A stretch of DNA of 64,000 bases from positions 62,001 to 126,000 of the forward strand of contig JABSOW010000007.1 in NCBI GenBank assembly GCA_013215465.1, read 5' to 3'. The notes beneath the pieces were generated by a model, which was not told the origin of the DNA, did no database searches, and saw nothing but the letters and a program-made list of their open reading frames with translations. Source of the stretch: Colwellia sp. (GTDB lineage: Bacteria; Pseudomonadota; Gammaproteobacteria; Enterobacterales; Alteromonadaceae). The position numbers were made by a program, and so were the translations under genes. Shown in pieces: positions 51,441 through 62,648 of this stretch (within the stretch, counting starts at the first letter, position 1; each line of letters begins with the position of its first letter).

Positions 51441-51797
51441 GTGGCCCGTATCGCTGGCATTAACATCCCTGATCGTAAGCATGCAGTAATCGCCATTACT
51501 GCGATTTACGGTATCGGTGCTACACGTGCGAAAGCAGTTTGTGCAGCAGCAGGTATCGATGAATCAACAAAGATCAGTGAATTAGACGAAGCAAAAATTG
51601 ATTTGCTTCGCGCTGAAGTGGACAAATTTACCGTAGAAGGTGATTTGCGCCGTGAAGTTTCAATGAACATTAAACGTCTTATGGATTTAGGTTGTTACCG
51701 TGGCATCCGTCACCGTCGCAGTCTTCCTCTACGTGGTCAACGCACTAAAACAAATGCGCGCACCCGTAAAGGTCCTCGTAAGCCAATTAAGAAGTAA
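51441..51797 (+). CDS. rpsM: Ribosomal protein uS13
   Basis: S13, 118 residues, from GTG 51441 ([15 protein letters not shown]), chosen because AGGAG lies 8 bp upstream and the length matches E. coli. Ends [20 protein letters not shown]. First gene of the alpha operon. Confidence 0.97.
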   Translation: MARIAGINIPDRKHAVIAITAIYGIGATRAKAVCAAAGIDESTKISELDEAKIDLLRAEVDKFTVEGDLRREVSMNIKRLMDLGCYRGIRHRRSLPLRGQRTKTNARTRKGPRKPIKK

Positions 51798-51810
51798 GAG
51801 GAACTAAACA

Positions 51811-52200
51811 ATGGCTAAAACACCAGTTCGTTCGCGTAAACGCGTAAAAAAACAAGTTGCTGATGGCATGGCTCATATCCATGCTTCTTTCAACAACACA
51901 ATCGTGACTCTTACAGACCGTCAAGGTAATGCATTATCTTGGGCGACTGCAGGTGGTTCAGGTTTCCGTGGTTCACGTAAATCTACCCCTTTTGCTGCGC
52001 AAGTAGCTGCAGATCGCGCAGGCGCTACTGCAAAAGAGTTTGGCTTGAAGAATATTGAAGTGTTCGTTAAAGGTCCAGGTCCAGGTCGTGAATCTGCTAT
52101 CCGTGCCTTAAATGCTGCTGGTTTTAAAATCACCAACATTACTGACGTAACACCTATTCCTCATAATGGTTGTCGTCCTCCTAAGAAACGTCGCGTTTAA
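51811..52200 (+). CDS. rpsK: Ribosomal protein uS11
   Basis: S11, 129 residues, with [38 protein letters not shown] and the C-terminal [18 protein letters not shown]. Confidence 0.98.
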   Translation: MAKTPVRSRKRVKKQVADGMAHIHASFNNTIVTLTDRQGNALSWATAGGSGFRGSRKSTPFAAQVAADRAGATAKEFGLKNIEVFVKGPGPGRESAIRALNAAGFKITNITDVTPIPHNGCRPPKKRRV

Positions 52201-52231
52201 TCGCTTTTTTTAGGATAGTTGGAGAAAGAAA

Positions 52232-52852
52232 ATGGCTAGATATTTAGGTCCTAAGTTAAAACTTAGTCGCCGCGAAGGCACAGATTTGTTCCTTAAAAGC
52301 GGTGTTAGAGCAATTGACACTAAATGTAAAATCGAAACAATACCAGGTCAGCATGGCGCCCGTCGCGGTCGTTTATCTGATTACGGTGTTCAACTTCGTG
52401 AAAAACAAAAAGTTCGTCGTATTTTTGGCGTACTTGAAAAACAATTCAGTAACTACTACAAAGAAGCGGCACGTCAAAAAGGCAACACAGGTGAAAACTT
52501 GTTACAACTTTTAGAAACTCGCCTTGATAACGTAGTTTACCGTATGGGTTATGCCAGCACTCGTGCTGAAGCCCGTCAATTAGTTAGTCATAAGGCTATC
52601 GTGGTAAACGGCGTTGTAGTTAATATTCCATCTTTCACTGTTAAAGCTGAAGATACTGTTTCTGTTCGTGAAAAATCTAAAACTCAAGCGCGTATTATCG
52701 CTGCTTTAGAATTAGCTGATCAACGTGAGAAACCACTTTGGGTTGAAGTAGATACTAAGAAGCTTGAAGGTGTTTTTAAACGTCTTCCAGATCGCGCTGA
52801 TTTATCTGCCGAAATTAATGAACAGTTGATTGTTGAACTTTACTCTAAATAG
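52232..52852 (+). CDS. rpsD: Ribosomal protein uS4
   Basis: S4, 206 residues: [19 protein letters not shown], the S4 RNA-binding domain [26 protein letters not shown], and a normal C-terminus. S4 also autoregulates the alpha operon in E. coli. No N-terminal zinc cysteines. Confidence 0.98.
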   Translation: MARYLGPKLKLSRREGTDLFLKSGVRAIDTKCKIETIPGQHGARRGRLSDYGVQLREKQKVRRIFGVLEKQFSNYYKEAARQKGNTGENLLQLLETRLDNVVYRMGYASTRAEARQLVSHKAIVVNGVVVNIPSFTVKAEDTVSVREKSKTQARIIAALELADQREKPLWVEVDTKKLEGVFKRLPDRADLSAEINEQLIVELYSK

Positions 52853-52880
52853 TAAAGTTGCACTTTAAGAGAGGACATAT

Positions 52881-53870
52881 ATGCAGGGTTCTGTAACCGA
52901 ATTCCTTAGACCACGCATGGTTGGTATTGAAAATATCAACCCTCGTCGCGCTAAAGTAACTTTAGAGCCACTAGAACGTGGTTTTGGTCACACTTTAGGT
53001 AATGCGTTACGCCGTATTCTTTTATCTTCAATGCCAGGTTGTGCTGTAACTGAAGTTGAGATTGATGGTGTTTTACATGAGTACAGTAGTAAAGAAGGTG
53101 TTCAAGAGGACATCATCGAAATATTGTTAAACCTTAAAGGACTTGCAATAATTTTAGAAGGCAAAAATGAAGCTGTTCTAACGTTAACTAAGTCTGGTGA
53201 AGGCCCTGTAACGGCAGCTGATATCCAACATGATGGTGATGTAACTATTACTAATCCAGATCATGTCATCTGTAATTTAACAGGTGAAGGTTCTATCAGT
53301 ATGCGGATTAAAATAGAAATGGGTCGTGGTTACGTTCCTGCTTCTGTTCGTCGCGATGCCGAGGAAGAAGATCGTGCTATTGGTCGTTTGTTGGTTGATG
53401 CCTCATTCAGCCCAGTAGTAAGAATTGCTTATGATGTTGAATCTGCTCGTGTTGAACAACGTACAGATTTAGATAAATTAATTTTAGACATGGAAACCAA
53501 TGGTACATTGGATCCGGAAGAAGCTATCCGTCGTGCTTCAACCATTTTAGCTGAACAGTTAGATGCGTTTGTAGAGCTACGTGATATTAAAGAAGTTGAA
53601 CAAGTGGAAGAAAAACCATTATTCGACCCAATTTTACTTCGTCCTGTTGATGATCTAGAACTAACGGTTCGTAGCGCAAACTGCTTAAAAGCAGAAGCAA
53701 TTCAATATATTGGTGATTTAGTACAACGTGCTGAAGTGGAGCTTCTGAAAACACCTAATTTAGGTAAGAAGTCTCTAACTGAAATCAAAGACGTGTTAGC
53801 GTCGCGTGGTTTGTCTTTAGGCATGCGCCTAGAAAACTGGCCACCAGAAAGCATTGTTGACAACGACTAG
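52881..53870 (+). CDS. rpoA: RNA polymerase alpha subunit
   Basis: 329 residues. N-terminal assembly domain ([26 protein letters not shown]), linker near 235-245, and C-terminal DNA-binding domain ([44 protein letters not shown]). Start ATG 52881 with GAGAGGA upstream. Position between rpsD and rplQ is standard. Confidence 0.99.
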   Translation: MQGSVTEFLRPRMVGIENINPRRAKVTLEPLERGFGHTLGNALRRILLSSMPGCAVTEVEIDGVLHEYSSKEGVQEDIIEILLNLKGLAIILEGKNEAVLTLTKSGEGPVTAADIQHDGDVTITNPDHVICNLTGEGSISMRIKIEMGRGYVPASVRRDAEEEDRAIGRLLVDASFSPVVRIAYDVESARVEQRTDLDKLILDMETNGTLDPEEAIRRASTILAEQLDAFVELRDIKEVEQVEEKPLFDPILLRPVDDLELTVRSANCLKAEAIQYIGDLVQRAEVELLKTPNLGKKSLTEIKDVLASRGLSLGMRLENWPPESIVDND

Positions 53871-53915
53871 TTCGATCATCGTTTTTTATTAACAGTTTGA
53901 GAGAAGGATTAACTT

Positions 53916-54320
53916 ATGCGTCATCGTCAAAGCGGTCGCCAGTTAAACCGTAATAGCAGTCATCGTAAAGCGATGTTCCGCAATATGGCAAGCTCTTTAG
54001 TTAAGCATGGCGTTATTAAAACGACTGTAGCTAAAGCTAAAGAACTACGTATGGTAGTAGAGCCATTGATTACATTGGCTAAAACCGACAGTGTTGCAAA
54101 TCGCCGTTTAGCGTTTGCTCGTACACAAGATAAAGAAGTAGTAGGTATTTTATTTAACGAACTTGGTGCACGTTACCAAGAACGTCCAGGTGGTTACACT
54201 CGCATTTTAAAATGTGGTTTCCGTACTGGTGATAAAGCGCCTATGGCTTATATTGAATTAGTAGACCGCCCAGTAGTAGAAGATGCTCCTGAAGTAGTTG
54301 AAGAATCAGCAGAAGCTTAA
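53916..54320 (+). CDS. rplQ: Ribosomal protein bL17
   Basis: L17, 134 residues, [23 protein letters not shown] and [22 protein letters not shown]. An acidic Glu/Val-rich tail ends it. Last gene of the alpha operon, followed by a terminator. Confidence 0.98.
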   Translation: MRHRQSGRQLNRNSSHRKAMFRNMASSLVKHGVIKTTVAKAKELRMVVEPLITLAKTDSVANRRLAFARTQDKEVVGILFNELGARYQERPGGYTRILKCGFRTGDKAPMAYIELVDRPVVEDAPEVVEESAEA

Positions 54321-54361
54321 GCTTCACTTACGTTAAGTTATACTTATTTGTAAGTAAATTA

Positions 54362-54389
54362 AAAAACCGAGCTTAGGCTCGGTTTTTTT
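54362..54389 (+). terminator. Terminator of the alpha operon
   Basis: AAACCGAGC (54364-54372), loop TTAG, GCTCGGTTT (54377-54385), followed by a T run. It lies 44 bp after the rplQ stop. The following 54390-54728 shows no gene. Confidence 0.95.
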
Positions 54390-54728
54390 GTTTTTGTCAA
54401 AAATTTTTTAAATTTCAAATCATTTAAAGCAATTGTGTATGGTGTTGATAGTGTTCTTTGTGAGCGCGGTGTCATTGGAATAATATTTTTAACGCTTTAC
54501 CTATACAGTTAAGTGAATAGCTAGAATAAAGAAAGCTTATTATTAATTTAATTAACATGATACGGGCATAACTGAGCAACCTTGCTGGTAATAGCATATT
54601 TTAAAAAAACCTTTCTGTTCAACCCGTTGAATTAATCCGTAGCTAATTTTGACTTAGATTGGTGGGGGTTATAGATAAAGAATAGGTGATTTTTTTTTAA
54701 TGAGTATCATTGTCTAAATCTTTGCCAC

Positions 54729-54757
54729 TTGACCTTACTAACAATTCCCCGTATAAA
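54729..54757 (+). promoter_or_regulatory. Candidate sigma-70 promoter of prkB
   Basis: TTGACC at 54729-54734, 17-bp spacer, TATAAA at 54752-54757. Start of transcription expected near 54764, 30 bp before the ATG. Confidence 0.7.
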
Positions 54758-54794
54758 ATAGCTACTTTTAACCTATCTGCTTGAGCTCGTCCAT

Positions 54795-55694
54795 ATGTCT
54801 TCACGAAATCCTATTATAGCAATCACAGGCTCGTCGGGCGCAGGTACTTCTACGACCACTTCAGCATTTGAGCATATCTTTAGAACGTTAGGTATAAGCT
54901 CCGTTAATGTTGAAGGGGATAGTTATCACCGATTTTCTCGCCAAGAAATGGATCTCGAAAAACGTAAAGCACAAGAGGCGCGTACTAATATTAGTTATTT
55001 TGGTGATTTAGCAAACGATTTTGACGCGTTAGAAAAATTATTTTTAACGTATGGAGAAACGGGTAAAGGCATGATGCGTCGTTACTTACATACATTCGAT
55101 GAAGCAGTACCCTACAATCAAATGCCAGGTACTTTTACCCCATGGGAAGAATTAGGTGAAGGCACTGACCTTTTGTATTATGAAGGCTTACATGGCGGCG
55201 TAGTAACGAAAAACAATGATGTCGCGAAGCATGTTGATTTACTTATTGGCATGGTTCCGATTGTTAACTTAGAATGGATCCAAAAAATCATTCGCGATAC
55301 TCGAAAACGTGGCCATAGCCGAGAAGCGGTAACTGCAAGTATTGTTCGCAGCATGGAAGATTATATTTCCTTTATTACCCCACAATTTTCTCGTACCCAC
55401 ATCAATTTCCAACGGGTTCCTACCGTTGATACCTCAAATCCTTTTAGCGCTAAAGCTATTCCAACTTTAGATGAAAGCTTTGTAGTTATTCGCTTCCGTG
55501 AAGTGAAAAATGTCGATTTTCAATATTATTTACGTATGATTGATGGCTCGTTTATGTCGAGGGTGAGTACATTAGTGGTGCCTGGTGGTAAAATGGGTTT
55601 TGCCATGGAGCTGATCCTAACTCCTCTTATCCGTGATTTAATTGAACGTAAAACTCAGGCAAATAAGCAGCTTGATTGGATGAGCGATCTGTAA
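54795..55694 (+). CDS. prkB: PrkB-type phosphoribulokinase family protein
   Basis: 299 residues. P-loop GSSGAGTST (residues 11-19), VEGDSYHR, YFGDLANDFD, the kinase motif YEGLHGG, and HVDLLIGMVPIVNLEWIQKIIRD. This is the E. coli PrkB (YhfC-region) type found in non-autotrophs; no Calvin-cycle genes are nearby, so its substrate is uncertain. The speD gene is convergent 21 bp downstream. In E. coli prkB adjoins yhfA and crp; here a broken yhfA is near. Confidence 0.9.
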   Translation: MSSRNPIIAITGSSGAGTSTTTSAFEHIFRTLGISSVNVEGDSYHRFSRQEMDLEKRKAQEARTNISYFGDLANDFDALEKLFLTYGETGKGMMRRYLHTFDEAVPYNQMPGTFTPWEELGEGTDLLYYEGLHGGVVTKNNDVAKHVDLLIGMVPIVNLEWIQKIIRDTRKRGHSREAVTASIVRSMEDYISFITPQFSRTHINFQRVPTVDTSNPFSAKAIPTLDESFVVIRFREVKNVDFQYYLRMIDGSFMSRVSTLVVPGGKMGFAMELILTPLIRDLIERKTQANKQLDWMSDL

Positions 55695-55715
55695 TTATAG
55701 TTGTTTGGCTTTTCG

Positions 55716-56474
55716 TCAATTTGTATTGGTGAATAGTTGTTTTATTTCTTCTATTAGCTGGGCGCTTATAGATTGTTGCTCCTCATCGGTTAAATTTTCG
55801 ATACTAGTTTCGAAAAAATAATCATTTAATGTTATCGTTTTTCTGCTTAATTTTGCATGAAACAAATTTTGTTCGCGAAAGTGATGCTCACTGATGTTGT
55901 AGCTATTAGTAATTGTTGGTGAAAGAAAATCACTTAAGTTATGTAAACGATCAATATTAAAGAGTTTATTGCCTTGCCTATCTCTAGTCATGCCCCGAAC
56001 GCGATAATCTACATCAATAACATCAGCATCAAAGGCTTCAATAACATAGTTAAGCACCTTTAGTGGTGAGATAACGCCACAGGTTGAAAGTTCAATATCA
56101 GCTCTAAAAATAGCTATACCGTCTTGTGGCGCTTCTTCAGGGTAGGTGTGAATACACAAGTGGCTTTTATCCAAATGAGTAACGATAGATTCAGCGATCG
56201 CGTTAGATAAGGGCTGCGCTGGTGCCTCTTCCGATATCATTAAGGTCACACTCGCTCCTTGAGGTTGGTAATCTTGCTTGGCTACATTTAATACATTGCC
56301 ACCAATGCCATGGCAAATTTTAGTCAAGAGAGCATTGAGTTTTTCTGCGCTATAGCGTTGATTAATAAACGTGTTGTATCGTTCATTTTGACTGCTTAGA
56401 TAATGTAATTTGTATAAAGAGAAGCTTAAACTCTTGGTTAAATTATTAAAGCCAAATAAAGTGATTTTATTCAT
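55716..56474 (-). CDS. speD: S-adenosylmethionine decarboxylase proenzyme
   Basis: SpeD makes decarboxylated SAM for spermidine synthesis. 252 residues, the long enterobacterial class. NNLTKSLSF, QDYQPQGASVT, HLDKSHLCIHTYPEE and RADIELSTCGVISP are all present; the Ser in STCGV is the self-cleavage site that becomes the pyruvoyl group. The start ATG 56474 overlaps the end of the broken OsmC-like gene. No speE in this window. Confidence 0.95.
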   Translation of the reverse strand: MNKITLFGFNNLTKSLSFSLYKLHYLSSQNERYNTFINQRYSAEKLNALLTKICHGIGGNVLNVAKQDYQPQGASVTLMISEEAPAQPLSNAIAESIVTHLDKSHLCIHTYPEEAPQDGIAIFRADIELSTCGVISPLKVLNYVIEAFDADVIDVDYRVRGMTRDRQGNKLFNIDRLHNLSDFLSPTITNSYNISEHHFREQNLFHAKLSRKTITLNDYFFETSIENLTDEEQQSISAQLIEEIKQLFTNTN

Positions 56475-56479
56475 GACGG

Positions 56480-56718
56480 TTAAACAATGACGATTGAATA
56501 GTGATGGCTGATTTCAACAGTACAATCACGGATGGTTGGTCGAGTCTTTGGTAAAATACTGAGCACAGCAACTGAAGGACAATCCCCAAAGATATTAATA
56601 TATTTTCTAAAGGGCTAGGGACTAAACTGTCACCGTTAGCATCTAAAGCTACCGCATGTACATTCTGCGATGTTCCTATAAATAAGTCATCGCCGATCCA
56701 TTTTACTTTTGCTTTCAT
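56480..56718 (-). pseudogene. yhfA: Truncated, frameshifted YhfA-type OsmC family protein
   Basis: The start reads MKAKVKWIGDDLFIGTSQNVHAVALDANGDSLVPSPLENILISLG, matching YhfA. A change of frame after LISLG continues DCPSVAVLSILPKT and RDCTVEIS, the Cys-containing helix of OsmC proteins, then stops at 56480-56482. About 60 C-terminal residues, including the second catalytic Cys, are missing, replaced by the speD start. Two lesions in one short gene make it a clear pseudogene. Confidence 0.82.
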
Positions 56719-56868
56719 GCTTCATAACTCATTGTGTGTTTTAACCAACCAATACAGTATTTTAGCTAAGTTGCTCAACTATCACTAGTACTACTATTCA
56801 ATAATAGCCTAAGTGATGGTGAAAATAGGGTGGTAGTTAAGGTTTGACGTTAGTATTGATGAGAAATA

Positions 56869-57228
56869 TTATAAGTTTTTGGCAAGTAATATATGGATTT
56901 CATTGTCGAATAAGTTTTTAATTAAAATAGCAAACTCTTTGATGAATCGGTTTTGTGGCTCGGTTACTGGGCTATTTACCGCTCCCGATAAAATTTCTTC
57001 AAGATCATAAACGATAGCGTCTACTTCACGTATAATGGCATTACGCTGAGCAAAACTTAAACCTTCATTTTGACGACAAACTGAAATAATTTGTTCACTT
57101 AATTCAATTTCAATAACATTCATTACGGTATCAGCGCTTTTGTCTGTAGCAACACTATTTTCAAACAAACTTAAATGCTCAGTTAAATATTCAATAATAT
57201 GAATGTAACCTTCAGTATCTATAACCAT
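56869..57228 (-). CDS. DUF3802 family protein
   Basis: A 119-residue cytoplasmic acidic helical protein, MVIDTEGYIHIIEYLTEHLSLFE, with a central IREVDAIVYDLEEILSG and RFIKEFAILIKNLFDNEIHILL. The pattern matches what I recall of DUF3802, a small gammaproteobacterial family of unknown function. Divided from the DUF1338 gene by a strong terminator. Confidence 0.6.
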   Translation of the reverse strand: MVIDTEGYIHIIEYLTEHLSLFENSVATDKSADTVMNVIEIELSEQIISVCRQNEGLSFAQRNAIIREVDAIVYDLEEILSGAVNSPVTEPQNRFIKEFAILIKNLFDNEIHILLAKNL

Positions 57229-57306
57229 AATTTTTTATTTACACCTGTGAGTGTGATAATCAAATTATAGCAGTAACAGTACAATTTTTTTGTTAGGTTT
57301 ATCAAG

Positions 57307-57344
57307 TAAAAACATAAGGTGAGTAAACTCACCTTATGTTTTTA
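57307..57344 (-). terminator. Long perfect hairpin terminator of the ast-DUF1338 cluster
   Basis: A 17-bp perfect stem (57307-57323 with 57328-57344), loop TAAA, with A/T ends giving T runs on both strands. Arms begin AAAAACATAAGG. It ends transcription of the 57358 gene on the minus strand. Confidence 0.92.
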
Positions 57345-57357
57345 CTGTTTTGGCATG

Positions 57358-58155
57358 TTAAGCAGCGTTTGTACTTTCAAAAATCTTATCAGCAGAGGCG
57401 GCGACAAAGCCTGTGTATAGTTCGCCATCAGCTAATGGATAGCGTTTAGCAAACTCATAAAAACAACTTGGGATTTCTAAAGTAACATCAGAAAATTCAA
57501 CGAGCGCTTTATCTGCTAAAACTGATGATTGCTCTAATTTTACTCCTTCATCACCTTTAATCTCACCACCTGCACTGTTTAAAGTATGGCCAGCCTTTTT
57601 AAGGCTGTCATTAACGTCAATAATGCAATCAAAATCATCAAGGTGGTTAATGCTGACAGTGAAATGATTTGCGCGATAACCCCAAGCGGCTAACCACGCG
57701 GCGTATTCACTTGTTGCGAGTAATGTTTTGTAATCAGTAGAGCTTATTTGCCAAGGGCGACCAGAATAGAGGAAATCAGCCTGTTCGCTAATGTTATCAG
57801 GTAGTTGTTCAACCAACTTATGAAGGATTGTTTGTATTTCAGCTGAAAACTCTTCAACCCGTAATTCACTAATAAATACTTTTGGCATAGTGCTATTGCT
57901 GTGTTCGAAGTGCTTAGCGGTTAATTTTTTAGCAGAAAAATCATATTGACCACATTCACTATAACCAATTAAAAGAAGGTGCTGTGCCAACTTATCCAAG
58001 TTCACTTTGGCAATATTGAAGGTACGATAAGCGACATGATCATTAATCACGTCATTACCATTACCAAGCAAGTGATGGATTTTTTTTGCTGAAGGGGTTA
58101 CGGTTAAATACTGTTGCCAAATTTTATCAAAAAGTGCTGTTACTTTCGCAGTCAT
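57358..58155 (-). CDS. DUF1338 protein (2-oxoadipate dioxygenase/decarboxylase-like)
   Basis: A 265-residue cytoplasmic protein with DHVAYRTF (His ligand), ANHFTVSIN (second His) and IPSCFYEFAKRYP (Glu ligand), the metal triad expected for the DUF1338/HglS vicinal-oxygen-chelate fold. Larger family members decarboxylate 2-oxoadipate to D-2-hydroxyglutarate in lysine catabolism. This short form lies just downstream of the arginine ast genes, on the same strand, so a role in amino-acid breakdown is likely but its substrate is unproven. Confidence 0.85.
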   Translation of the reverse strand: MTAKVTALFDKIWQQYLTVTPSAKKIHHLLGNGNDVINDHVAYRTFNIAKVNLDKLAQHLLLIGYSECGQYDFSAKKLTAKHFEHSNSTMPKVFISELRVEEFSAEIQTILHKLVEQLPDNISEQADFLYSGRPWQISSTDYKTLLATSEYAAWLAAWGYRANHFTVSINHLDDFDCIIDVNDSLKKAGHTLNSAGGEIKGDEGVKLEQSSVLADKALVEFSDVTLEIPSCFYEFAKRYPLADGELYTGFVAASADKIFESTNAA

Positions 58156-58229
58156 AATTATGCCTATGGAGATAAGTTAATAAAAATTAAAGTACCTATT
58201 CACCTATTGTTATCCTAATTACATGTTAA

Positions 58230-58448
58230 TTGAGGCTTTTAGGGGTTATGCATAAATTGTGTCTATATTATTTATACAATGGCACCCCCTCTAAAGTGAG
58301 GTGAATAGTTACGAGTAAACTAATTTATGGCAGCGAATGACAGTCTAGAAAAGGGATAATTTTGATGACTGCATAGGCTGTCATCAAAAATTAAAGTTGA
58401 TCGATACTTTTAAAGAAGCAAGGGCGAAAGCCAGCTTCTCTTTTTTTT
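58230..58448 (+). ncRNA. Candidate small RNA between DUF1338 and astD genes (plus strand)
   Basis: The 320-bp spacer 58156-58475 holds no gene but has a full plus-strand unit: TTGAGG (58230-58235), 17 bp, TAAATT (58253-58258), then a perfect 10-bp hairpin TTTTGATGAC/GTCATCAAAA (58360-58389). A rho-independent terminator closes it: AGAAGC and GGC-GAAA-GCC with GCTTCT, then T8 (58414-58448). Flanking genes are on the minus strand, so the terminator serves neither. The expected RNA is about 185 nt. Confidence 0.5.
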
Positions 58449-58475
58449 GCAAATATAAAAGTATCTTTTAACATG

Positions 58476-59960
58476 TTATAGCTTAATGCCAGGGCTTAAC
58501 GTTGCAGGTAATGCGACTTTATCAGCTTCCACAGAAGCAATAGGATATGCACAATAATCTGCGGCATAAAAAGCACTGGCTCTGTGATTACCACTAGCAC
58601 CGATACCACCAAAAGGTGCAGCGCTACTAGCACCAGTAATAGGTTTATTCCAGTTGACAATACCAGCACGAATACGCTTAAAGAAGTGCTTATATAAATC
58701 TTCACTATCACTTAATAAACCGGCGGATAAACCAAAACCAGTGTTATTACCTTCATCGATAGCGGCGTCAAAATCAGTGTAACGATAAACCTTTAGCAGT
58801 GGGCCAAAGTATTCTTCATCAGGCACATCAGCAACAATATTTGTTACATCAATGATACCCGGTGAAATAAAGCCAGTTCCGACTTCAAGGTGTTTTAATT
58901 TAATGATTACGCTAGCACCTAAATCAATTAATTTTTGTTGAGCTGATACTAAACCTAAAGCCGCTTTCTCTGAAATCATTGAGCCGATAAAAGGCTGCTC
59001 ATCATCGTCATAATAGCCAATAGTTAATGCTTTGGTTGCTGCAATTAGTTTAACCATAATTGCATCACCCTGTTCACCTGCTTCGATGAATAAACGACGA
59101 GCACAAGTGCAACGTTGACCTGTGGTAACAAAGGCAGATTGAATTATGTCGTGAACAACGGCAGTGATGTCACTTACATCTTTAACGATAAGCGGATTAT
59201 TACCGCCCATTTCTAAAGCTAAAATTTTACCCGGTTGCCCGCCAAATTGTTCATGCAATAAGTGACCAGTTGCTGAGCTTCCGGTGAAAAATAACCCGTC
59301 GATCATTTTATTACTTGCCAGTGCTTTACCTGTTTCTATTTCGCCTTGTACCAGGTTAATTACCCCTTTAGGTAAGCCTGCTGCTTGCCATAACTTTAAT
59401 ACTTCTTCGGCAACTTTTGGTGTTAATTCACTTGGTTTAAATACAATGGTGTTTCCTGCAATTAGTGCCGGTACAATATGACCATTTGGCAAATGCCCAG
59501 GAAAGTTATAAGGGCCAAATACAGCGACAACGCCATGGGGTTTATGACGAATAAACGCTTTAGCGCCGGGCATAGGGTTTTCAACCGTACCAGTACGCTC
59601 TTTATAGGCATTTAGAGAAATATTAATTTTTCCTACCATAGCACCTACTTCACCTAGGGTCTCCCAGCGAGGTTTTCCAGTTTCTAAGGCGATAGTATTT
59701 GCTAATGCGTCTTTATTTTCACTAAGTAATTCAGCGAATTTTGTTATAACAACTACACGTTTATCAAAACTGATAGTAGACCAACTTTCAAAAGCGGTGC
59801 GTGCGCTTTTAATTGCTTGTTCAACTTGTTCTGTGGATGCGGTTTTTCCTTGCCAAATAACCTCGTTACGAGCAGGATTCAATGAGCTGATATCATGGCC
59901 TAAACCGGCTTGCCATTGACCATTAATAAGTTGGACTTTATCTGAAAAATTGGTAGACAT
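58476..59960 (-). CDS. astD: N-succinylglutamate 5-semialdehyde dehydrogenase
   Basis: AstD oxidises succinylglutamate semialdehyde to succinylglutamate, fourth step of the arginine succinyltransferase pathway. 494 residues with the aldehyde dehydrogenase parts: [49 protein letters not shown] (catalytic Glu), and [11 protein letters not shown] (catalytic Cys). [13 protein letters not shown] and [12 protein letters not shown] complete it. It follows astA by 26 bp. Confidence 0.97.
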   Translation of the reverse strand: MSTNFSDKVQLINGQWQAGLGHDISSLNPARNEVIWQGKTASTEQVEQAIKSARTAFESWSTISFDKRVVVITKFAELLSENKDALANTIALETGKPRWETLGEVGAMVGKINISLNAYKERTGTVENPMPGAKAFIRHKPHGVVAVFGPYNFPGHLPNGHIVPALIAGNTIVFKPSELTPKVAEEVLKLWQAAGLPKGVINLVQGEIETGKALASNKMIDGLFFTGSSATGHLLHEQFGGQPGKILALEMGGNNPLIVKDVSDITAVVHDIIQSAFVTTGQRCTCARRLFIEAGEQGDAIMVKLIAATKALTIGYYDDDEQPFIGSMISEKAALGLVSAQQKLIDLGASVIIKLKHLEVGTGFISPGIIDVTNIVADVPDEEYFGPLLKVYRYTDFDAAIDEGNNTGFGLSAGLLSDSEDLYKHFFKRIRAGIVNWNKPITGASSAAPFGGIGASGNHRASAFYAADYCAYPIASVEADKVALPATLSPGIKL

Positions 59961-59986
59961 ATTTATTCCTATTAAATTTTAGGCTA

Positions 59987-61012
59987 TTAGTTACTAAGAA
60001 GGCGAACCCAATCACCTTGTTGTACTTGTAATGCTTGGGCAATATCGTTAGTGATCACCACTTGATTTGCCGTTTCACGTAGTGTTAATTTAGCTTGTGT
60101 TGCTCGAAAACCGTCAACCTTGGTATTACATATAATGTATTTTTGGTTGTTTTCACTGCCACAGCTATCCTCAATTAATACTTGAAATCTATTACTGTTA
60201 CGAATGGCTCTTATTTGCTTAAGCTCTGCCTCAACAGTTGGGCCAGCATCAAAAATATCGACATAACCACGACGTGAGAAACCTTCAGCTTCAAGTAAAT
60301 GTAACGCGGGTACAGTATTGTTGTGTACTTTATTTATTACTTGTTGAGCTTCTTTACTTAGTAAGCTGACATAAACTGGGTACTTAGGCATTAACTCGGC
60401 AATAAAGTCCTTATTGCCTATGCCTGTAAGGTAATCAGCTTTGGTAAATTCGATAGATAAAAAATGTTCTTCAAGCCAATCATAAAAAGGAGACTTACCA
60501 TTTTCATCACTAACACCACGCATTTCAGCAATAACACAATTAGAAAATCGCTCGCTATGTTCTGCCATAAATAAAAATCGACAGCGAGATAAAAATCGAC
60601 CATTACCATTTTTCCGGTGACTCTCTTGGAGAAATAACGTACAAATTTCGGTAGCACCGGTGTAGTCATTGCATAACGATAGTGTTTCAACGGTATTATG
60701 AATATTTAGTTCGCGTGAGCTGTGCACTACCTTACCTAAATGGTAATGATAAAAAGCATTATCTAAACCTACTGCTGCTTCTATGCCCGCAGTACCAACT
60801 ACTTGGCCTGTTTGGGTGTCTTCCATGACAAATAAATACCCTTGATTACCTGGCTCGCTAACTGGCAAGCAAAAAGATTCTTCCGAGTGGACAATGCGTT
60901 TTTTTAATATATTTTCGTTAACAGGTAATGAAGTAAAGCCATAACCTGAGTCAATGGCAATACGATGTAAGTGGTTATAATCATTCGCTTTAATAGGGCG
61001 GATAATAATCAT
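59987..61012 (-). CDS. astA: Arginine N-succinyltransferase
   Basis: AstA transfers succinyl from succinyl-CoA to arginine, first step of the pathway. 341 residues, IIRPIKANDYNHLHRIAIDSG, the FYHYHLGKVVHSS and HRKNGNGRFLSRCRF motif, and a C-terminal EAEGFSRRGYVDIFDAGPTVEAELKQIRAIR. It lies 89 bp from astC. astB and astE are not in the window. Confidence 0.96.
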   Translation of the reverse strand: MIIIRPIKANDYNHLHRIAIDSGYGFTSLPVNENILKKRIVHSEESFCLPVSEPGNQGYLFVMEDTQTGQVVGTAGIEAAVGLDNAFYHYHLGKVVHSSRELNIHNTVETLSLCNDYTGATEICTLFLQESHRKNGNGRFLSRCRFLFMAEHSERFSNCVIAEMRGVSDENGKSPFYDWLEEHFLSIEFTKADYLTGIGNKDFIAELMPKYPVYVSLLSKEAQQVINKVHNNTVPALHLLEAEGFSRRGYVDIFDAGPTVEAELKQIRAIRNSNRFQVLIEDSCGSENNQKYIICNTKVDGFRATQAKLTLRETANQVVITNDIAQALQVQQGDWVRLLSN

Positions 61013-61101
61013 AAATAGTTCTCGATGATTAGAGAAAGCCTGAGTAGCTTTTAGGTATTAATAGATAAAGGCTACTCAGGATATTAAGCAGTATTTTTAA
61101 C

Positions 61102-62349
<1,248 letters not shown>

Positions 62350-62370
62350 CTAATGACTAACTTCAGTATA

Positions 62371-62393
62371 TAAGCAAGAAAGTTTCTTGCTTA
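62371..62393. promoter_or_regulatory. Perfect 11-bp palindrome upstream of astC, candidate operator
   Basis: Arm TAAGCAAGAAA at 62371-62381, centre G, and its exact complement at 62383-62393, 55-77 bp before the astC start. A second symmetric site, TATTCA at 62502 and TGAATA at 62515-62520, lies in the same 332-bp spacer (62317-62648); part of it (TGAATATTTATA) loosely resembles an ArgR box. No gene is seen in this spacer. Confidence 0.65.
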
Positions 62394-62648
62394 AAATAAT
62401 AGGTTAATGATCAAAAACAGACAGTAAGTATGACAGGGTAAAGCTACTTTGTCTTGTTTAAAACACTCTCTAGACTAGTAAAAACAAGGGCTTGTAGGTT
62501 TTATTCAAATTTTGTGAATATTTATAGATAGTCAGTGAATTAGTCAAGAGCTATACTTTTGTTGGTGGGAAAGTGCTTGGCTGACAAATGTTATAACGGG
62601 GTAAATTTCATAAATAATCAAAAATAAATTTATTTAAAGGTATTGAGC

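Noticed and set aside
54700-54716. Fur box (AATGAGTATCATT) upstream of prkB
   Set aside because: Only a short symmetric core matches; the full 19-bp Fur pattern is absent and prkB has no link to iron.
54795-55694. Calvin-cycle phosphoribulokinase
   Set aside because: It matches the PrkB type of heterotrophs, and no RuBisCO or other Calvin genes are present in the window.
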